Origin: Eubacteriales bacterium
Lineage (GTDB): Bacteria > Bacillota > Clostridia > Lachnospirales > Lachnospiraceae
DNA: 9,958 nucleotides
Reading direction: 5' to 3'
Assembly (NCBI GenBank): GCA_030536565.1
Contig: JAUNPT010000081.1
Span: 1-9,958 of the forward strand
This document shows positions 6,398 through 9,958 of the stretch, one piece after another. Positions within the stretch are counted from its first letter, which is position 1, and each line of letters begins with the position of its first letter. The translations under genes were made by a program, and so were the position numbers. The notes under the pieces are model-generated. The model ran no database searches, had not been told where the DNA came from, and saw only the letters and a program-made list of their open reading frames with translations.

Positions 6398-7252
6398 TTA
6401 CATCATCATCATAACAGCATCAATAATGATACCGCAGACTGCTCCAATGGCATACATAATTCCAAGAATCTGAAAACTGTTTTTAAGCTCCCTGTTCTCC
6501 CTAAAAAGAACCAGGATTCCCACTCCTGCCCCTGCAAGAAGTCCTGCCATCATCGAACCTAAAGACATAACTCCTCCTATATACAGCTGTGTTAAAACCA
6601 CAGAAGCTGCACAGTTTGGAACTAAGCCAACTGCTGTTGCAAGCAGCGGACCAATTACAGGCTTATTAAGGATAAGGTTTCCGAGCGTATCTTCTCCAAC
6701 AAAAAATATTACTGTATTAAGCATAAAAGAAATCGCAACAATGTATCCAAATATAATTGCAGTATGCTTAAGTGCCGACTTTACTATGCTCTTATCGCAA
6801 TGACAATGGTCATGGTCACATATATGTCCAATTTTTTTAGCTACATCTTCATCTATATTAATCCTTCTCATGGCAGAATCAATTATAAAACCTGCTGCCA
6901 TGCCAATAACAACCTTAGCGCCAATTATCTTTAATATCAATAATGGTGCAACATTCTCTGAAATAAACACTGGAAGCATCTCATCAGATGTTGAAAGATA
7001 TATTGAAATCAATGTTCCCATTGTAATGACACGTCCTGCATACAGATTAGATGCTGCTGCCGAAAAACCACACTGTGGGAAAGCTCCAAGCAATGCACCA
7101 ATAAACGGACCTGCCTTTCCTGAATTTTTAATAAGCCGCTTTGTTTTGGTACTGGTTCTATGTTCCAAGTATTCCATTGCAAGATATGTTAAAAATAAAA
7201 ATGGCAAAAGCTTTACACTGTCAATTAATGTATCTAATATAACGTCTATCAT
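6398..7252 (-). CDS. Putative metal/metalloid efflux permease (ArsP_2/DUF2899-like)
   Basis: Integral membrane protein of 284 residues resembling the ArsP_2 (DUF2899) family, variously named arsenic efflux protein or putative manganese transporter; the true substrate is unproven. Hydrophobic segments fill most of the chain. Two halves carry the same signature: GPFIGALLGAFPQCGFSAA (48-66) and GPLLATAVGLVPNCAAS (201-217), each followed by LYxGxV and a small-residue helix, so the protein is an internal duplication with a P-x-C motif in each half. Between them lies a hydrophilic loop rich in His and Cys (HICDHDHCHCD, 143-153), a likely metal-binding site. The start is ATG 7252, with AAAAGGAA just upstream; a GTG at 7288 would add twelve residues but has no ribosome site. 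It is monocistronic, with its own promoter, an operator-like palindrome and a terminator. Confidence 0.8.
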   Translation of the reverse strand: MIDVILDTLIDSVKLLPFLFLTYLAMEYLEHRTSTKTKRLIKNSGKAGPFIGALLGAFPQCGFSAAASNLYAGRVITMGTLISIYLSTSDEMLPVFISENVAPLLILKIIGAKVVIGMAAGFIIDSAMRRINIDEDVAKKIGHICDHDHCHCDKSIVKSALKHTAIIFGYIVAISFMLNTVIFFVGEDTLGNLILNKPVIGPLLATAVGLVPNCAASVVLTQLYIGGVMSLGSMMAGLLAGAGVGILVLFRENRELKNSFQILGIMYAIGAVCGIIIDAVMMMM

Positions 7253-7294
7253 AATTTTCCTTTTTAATACCTTTTTTGTGATGTTCACATAATC

Positions 7295-7311
7295 AGTTTA
7301 TAATTTAAACT
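7295..7311 (-). promoter_or_regulatory. Palindrome in the leader of the efflux gene
   Basis: Six-base arms AGTTTA and TAAACT around five bases, about 20-30 bases downstream of the predicted start site. It could be a regulator half-site pair or a weak stem. In AT-rich DNA a 6-bp dyad may be chance. Confidence 0.3.
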
Positions 7312-7317
7312 CTAATT

Positions 7318-7330
7318 CCTTGCCGCAAGG
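7318..7330 (-). promoter_or_regulatory. GC-rich palindrome just downstream of the -10; candidate operator
   Basis: CCTTGC and GCAAGG around a single central base, in otherwise very AT-rich DNA. It starts four bases past the -10 and covers the expected start point, a typical repressor position. For a metal-efflux gene a metal-responsive repressor would be logical, but I do not recognise the sequence as a known MntR, Fur, Zur or ArsR site. Confidence 0.5.
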
Positions 7331-7334
7331 GATA

Positions 7335-7363
7335 ATTATACTAGAATAAAACTATTAATTCAA
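7335..7363 (-). promoter_or_regulatory. Near-consensus sigma-A promoter of the efflux gene
   Basis: Minus strand TTGAAT (7358-7363), 17-bp spacer, TATAAT (7335-7340). This is the best promoter match in the window. The start falls near 7328, giving a leader of about 76 nt to ATG 7252. Such a strong core promoter on a stress-type gene fits control by a repressor at the adjoining palindrome. Confidence 0.8.
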
Positions 7364-7379
7364 GGAAAAATATAATTAT

Positions 7380-7406
7380 TTGTTAAGCATTGAAAGTTGT
7401 TAAGCA
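7380..7406 (-). repeat. Pair of 10-bp direct repeats upstream of the efflux promoter
   Basis: TTGTTAAGCA (plus strand) occurs at 7380-7389 and again at 7397-7406, a 17-bp period. The second copy includes the end and stop codon of the permease gene. The pair lies about 17 bp upstream of the -35 of the efflux promoter, where an activator could bind. It may also be a small local duplication. Confidence 0.45.
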
Positions 7407-8110
7407 GTAACCTGCTGCTTTCTTATAATTAAATATGTTCCAGCCGCACATAATGCCATAAAGAGTACTGCTATCACAAGCAGCCAGCTGTCAGCATATT
7501 TAACCGCAAAATCACAAACACTATCAAATAACCTGCCTGCAAGTCCATCACCATCTTTTTTTACCACTTTTATAAGCTGTGCAGGAAGCATACATAAGGC
7601 TGCCCAGACAACCGCCATAACATAATATGCTTTATTGCCGAATCTAAGCATACAGCTGCCTGCAAACAGCTGAATTAATGCAGCTGCCACAATAATAATA
7701 AAAACATATCTTGAAAACATCACTGTTTCAACACCCGCTTCTTTAGTATATGAAGACCAAAATGTTTTAATTTCCCACATCTCAAAAAAATGGCTCAGAC
7801 ATGCTGCTGCGTATTGAATACATATAAATATTATAGTCGTAACAAAATAAGCTGGTACAAACTGTCTTCTTGTCACTCCCATTCCAACTGCTTTATTAAA
7901 TTCCTCCCTAAAGCCAAATGCCCCTATAAGTATCGTAAATAAAACAGTACTCATTATAATAAGCATAGTTCCAACCTCAAATGATGTGGGTTCATCATCT
8001 GTTTTAAGCACCAGCGTTAATATAATAACTCCAATGATTAAGACCAGTGCATCAATAATCAAAAAATATTTTAATTCATTAATCCTTGCACGAAACACTT
8101 TAATTAACAT
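7400..8110 (-). CDS. ABC transporter permease-like membrane protein (second permease)
   Basis: A 236-residue integral membrane protein with about six hydrophobic helices (roughly 16-36, 48-66, 86-105, 134-153, 161-179 and 209-229). There is no ATPase domain or signal peptide. The family is not closely recognised; the role as membrane subunit of an ABC exporter is inferred from its place directly after an ABC ATPase and another permease. A cytoplasmic-side GVTRRQF motif (78-84) follows the second helix and matches GSTRKEA in the preceding permease. ATG 8110 directly abuts the stop codon of that gene, with GAGG six bases before it, so translation is probably coupled. No terminator is seen before the downstream efflux promoter, so some read-through is possible. 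Confidence 0.75.
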   Translation of the reverse strand: MLIKVFRARINELKYFLIIDALVLIIGVIILTLVLKTDDEPTSFEVGTMLIIMSTVLFTILIGAFGFREEFNKAVGMGVTRRQFVPAYFVTTIIFICIQYAAACLSHFFEMWEIKTFWSSYTKEAGVETVMFSRYVFIIIVAAALIQLFAGSCMLRFGNKAYYVMAVVWAALCMLPAQLIKVVKKDGDGLAGRLFDSVCDFAVKYADSWLLVIAVLFMALCAAGTYLIIRKQQVTA

Positions 8111-8794
8111 CTAAAACCTCACCCCCACGCTCATAACTCTTTTTCTTATTACAAGAGACATAACAGCATACAATGCAGCACTTGCAATAATTGCAGCTGT
8201 AATAAATCCATATTTTACTTCCAGAAGCCATGACATATGGCCTTTAGCAGCCATTATAATACAAGTAACAAATAACCCAACCAGAAATATTATACTAAAT
8301 AATAACATAGCTACTCCCTTTGTACCAAACTTATCCATCAGTATGGCTGCAAACTGTCCAAAAGCAATCCCTGCAAACATTATAACTATGATAAGCAGAT
8401 ACATTATACTTTCTGCCTGAAGGATTCCGGCTTTATCCATAGCAAAGAAAAACACAAAACATACAAGTGAGCATTCGATTCCAACAAACAAAAGTGCTAT
8501 CTGCTGACCTGCATACGCTTCTTTTCGTGTACTTCCAAAGGAAATTGCTATAGGTACATGATACAATAATGTGGACATTGCAATTGTATACTCGCTGAAA
8601 AAAATAAAAAAGTAAATCATATATGCATATCTGCCAAGCGATTCAAAAATGCCTTCAACCCCGCCCTGTATCATAGAAAACACCAATATATATATAAGCC
8701 AGAATACCCACAATGCCAGCACTGACTTTTGTGCCCAATATATCCAATGCTTAATAATCTTTTCCGCAGCAAAACTCTTATTATATTCTGTCAT
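8111..8794 (-). CDS. ABC transporter permease-like membrane protein (first permease)
   Basis: A 227-residue membrane protein with about six hydrophobic helices (roughly 24-42, 57-77, 97-118, 128-151, 159-181 and 195-215). Its start is placed at ATG 8794 (MTEYNKS), which lies inside the last codons of the ATPase gene: AAGGAGG (8804-8810) sits nine bases upstream, and the 14-bp overlap points to translational coupling. A longer frame to 8824 begins deeper in the ATPase gene and has no ribosome site. The loop motif GSTRKEAYAG (87-96) parallels GVTRRQF in the next permease, suggesting the two are distant paralogues forming a heterodimeric membrane channel. Transported substrate is unknown. By analogy with GntR-controlled Ytr-type systems it might act in envelope or antimicrobial-peptide stress. 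Confidence 0.75.
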   Translation of the reverse strand: MTEYNKSFAAEKIIKHWIYWAQKSVLALWVFWLIYILVFSMIQGGVEGIFESLGRYAYMIYFFIFFSEYTIAMSTLLYHVPIAISFGSTRKEAYAGQQIALLFVGIECSLVCFVFFFAMDKAGILQAESIMYLLIIVIMFAGIAFGQFAAILMDKFGTKGVAMLLFSIIFLVGLFVTCIIMAAKGHMSWLLEVKYGFITAAIIASAALYAVMSLVIRKRVMSVGVRF

Positions 8795-9677
8795 GTAATG
8801 ATGCCTCCTTACCACACAGTGCAACGAACAGATTTTGCAGCGTCAGAGGCTGTACTGAAAGCTCTGAGCTTCCTGATATATGCTGTCCCTCATTTAAAAG
8901 AACTGTAGCTCCTTTACTTCTTCCAATATTCTCCTCATGATACACGTTCAAGCCTTTAATCGCAACATCTACCACTTCTGCCCTTCCGCTTACGTGTACA
9001 GCCCTTGCCAGAAGCTGTGCTGTATTCTCCTTTATCATAATTTCCTTATTATTAATGATTACAACTTCCTCAAATATATCGGATGCCTCATCAATAACAT
9101 GTGTTGAAATTACGAAGGTTCTTCCCGTCTGCGTGTATTCCTCCAGCAAAAGCTTATAAAACAGCTCTCTTGCCACTACGTCAAGTCCGGCTACAGGTTC
9201 ATCTAAAAATGTAAAATCGGCCTTGCTCGCCATCGCAACAATTATAGTTATCATTGACATCATACCTTTTGACAGCTTGGAAACAGGCTTTTTTATATCA
9301 AGCTCAAATATTTCCACAAGCTTTTCAGCCATCTTTCTGTCCCAGTCAGGATAATAAACCGACGCTATTCTTAGATACTCCTTTACCTTCATATTATTAG
9401 CGCCATTTCCTGTTATCGGATTTAACTCCCTTGAAAAGCAAATATGCGACAATGCCTTCGGATTTTCCCACACCTTCTGACTGCCTAACATTACCTCACC
9501 CGATGATGCAGGATTCTGTGCAGACATAATTGAAAGCAGCGTTGTTTTTCCTGCACCATTTCTCCCAATAAGCCCATAGATTTTGCCCTGTTCCAGCTCC
9601 AGATTTATATTTTTTAAAACCTCATTACTTCCGTATCTTTTACTTATATCCTTGCATTTAATATTGTCCATAACCAT
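8781..9677 (-). CDS. ABC transporter ATP-binding protein (YtrB-like)
   Basis: A 298-residue cytosolic nucleotide-binding subunit that would power the two downstream permeases. Walker A is GRNGAGKTT (38-46), the signature is a variant LSKGM (135-139), Walker B is FTFLDE (155-160) with D-loop AGLD (163-166), and the H-loop is STHVIDE with His193. The Q-loop region reads CFSRELNP (80-87), without the usual Gln after a short hydrophobic strand. About 90 residues after the H-loop form a C-terminal extension usual in exporter-type ATPases. ATG 9677 and ATG 9671 are both possible: AGGAG ends four bases before the first and ten before the second; I take the longer form. It follows a GntR regulator by 70 bp, the arrangement of the YtrAB type. 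Export is inferred from the subunit type and the lack of a binding protein. Confidence 0.9.
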   Translation of the reverse strand: MVMDNIKCKDISKRYGSNEVLKNINLELEQGKIYGLIGRNGAGKTTLLSIMSAQNPASSGEVMLGSQKVWENPKALSHICFSRELNPITGNGANNMKVKEYLRIASVYYPDWDRKMAEKLVEIFELDIKKPVSKLSKGMMSMITIIVAMASKADFTFLDEPVAGLDVVARELFYKLLLEEYTQTGRTFVISTHVIDEASDIFEEVVIINNKEIMIKENTAQLLARAVHVSGRAEVVDVAIKGLNVYHEENIGRSKGATVLLNEGQHISGSSELSVQPLTLQNLFVALCGKEASLHDRI

Positions 9678-9689
9678 TCAACTCCTAAT

Positions 9690-9710
9690 TTTTAATACTA
9701 TACATTAAAA
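9690..9710 (-). promoter_or_regulatory. Inverted repeat between the GntR and ATPase genes
   Basis: Seven-base arms TTTTAAT and ATTAAAA around seven bases (plus-strand ACTATAC), located 13 bp before the ATPase start. It could be a second binding site for the GntR regulator or a small stem in the message. It is AT-only, so chance is a real alternative. Confidence 0.3.
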
Positions 9711-9747
9711 CCAGCAATAATCTTCTATACAGCCGCTTAATTTTATA

Positions 9748-9958
9748 TCACTTATTCATTTTAATCATTTTAATCACTTCGTCCTTAGTTATCCCAAGGC
9801 TGCCAGCCTCCGTAATCATAGCTTTAATATAATTATCATAAAAGCTTTCTCTTCTCTTTTTTTTAATAGATTCTTTAGCTCCTTCCGATACAAACATACC
9901 TATCCCCCTCTTCTTATAAAGCACTCCTAAATCAACCAATATATTAATTCCTTTAGCT
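9748..9958 (-). CDS. GntR-family transcriptional regulator (YtrA-type), C-terminal part
   Basis: Partial gene; its 5' part lies beyond the right edge and the frame is open to the last base. The 69 residues visible begin KGINILVDLGVLYKKRGIG and continue MFVSEGAKESI. The segment G-V-L-Y-K-K-R-G-I-G-M-F-V is the wing of the GntR winged-helix DNA-binding domain. It is followed by only about 45 residues (basic KKKRRESF, then a short helical tail ending in KMIKMNK), with no effector-binding domain. This short tail is typical of the YtrA subfamily, which dimerises through it and usually represses its own ABC-transporter operon. The TTG inside the frame at about 9936 is not a start, because homologous sequence continues upstream of it. 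The promoter and main operator of this operon are expected outside the window. Confidence 0.85.
   Translation of the reverse strand, partial: AKGINILVDLGVLYKKRGIGMFVSEGAKESIKKKRRESFYDNYIKAMITEAGSLGITKDEVIKMIKMNK

Noticed and set aside
6245..6562. Plus-strand 105-codon open frame
   Set aside because: It runs through the terminator and antisense to the efflux gene's C-terminal end, with no ribosome site or recognisable protein features.
7253..7288. GTG start at 7288 for the efflux protein
   Set aside because: It would add a basic 12-residue stretch without a Shine-Dalgarno; ATG 7252 has one and begins directly before the first helix.
7277..7289. CRP-like site TGTGA-TCACA
   Set aside because: The spacer is three bases, not the six required for a CRP site, and it lies downstream of the promoter near the start codon.
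6870..7292. Plus-strand 140-codon open frame
   Set aside because: It is antisense to a clear membrane-protein gene and its composition is explained by the complementary coding strand.
7253..7363. Manganese (yybP-ykoY) riboswitch in the leader of the efflux gene
   Set aside because: Considered because related transporters often carry it. The leader is only about 76 nt and lacks the GGGGAGUA-type conserved core, showing only short separate dyads.

Overview
This 10 kb window looks like chromosomal DNA of a low-GC anaerobic Firmicute. A Clostridia/Lachnospiraceae member is my best guess, from the AT-rich intergenic DNA, the purine-rich Shine-Dalgarno sequences and the character of the proteins; I cannot name a species. 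All nine genes lie on the minus strand, so transcription runs from the right edge (9958) to the left (1). There are no phage, IS, CRISPR, tRNA or rRNA signals, and no gene-free stretch exceeds 300 bases.

Right part (9958 to 7400): an apparent operon. It begins with a GntR-family regulator cut by the window edge, followed by an ABC ATPase and two small six-helix permeases. Spacing is tight: 70 bp, then a 14-bp overlap, then directly abutting. The layout is that of the YtrA/YtrB type, a small GntR repressor controlling its own ABC exporter or stress pump.

Middle (7400 to 6338): a single metal/metalloid efflux-type membrane protein (ArsP_2/DUF2899-like). It has its own near-consensus promoter (TTGAAT-17-TATAAT), a sharp palindrome just downstream of the -10, and a good intrinsic terminator.

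Left part (6260 to 18): a carbohydrate block. A phosphoketolase (xfp) has its own promoter and a strong leader hairpin. A separate promoter (TTGAAA-17-TATTAT) then drives a three-gene unit: a DUF4867 cupin-like protein, an L-fucose/L-arabinose isomerase-family protein and a xylulokinase. Together isomerase, kinase and phosphoketolase could take a pentose through a ketopentose and xylulose 5-phosphate to acetyl-phosphate and glyceraldehyde 3-phosphate. No sugar transporter or sugar-responsive regulator is visible in the window.

Most genes are recognisable families. The most interesting material is the DUF4867/isomerase pair, whose exact substrate is unclear, and the dense dyad architecture of the control regions. 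The most notable of these is the 142-bp region between xfp and the DUF4867 gene, where a promoter sits inside a terminator-like inverted repeat and is preceded by phased A-tracts. I do not see evidence for a wholly new multi-gene system.
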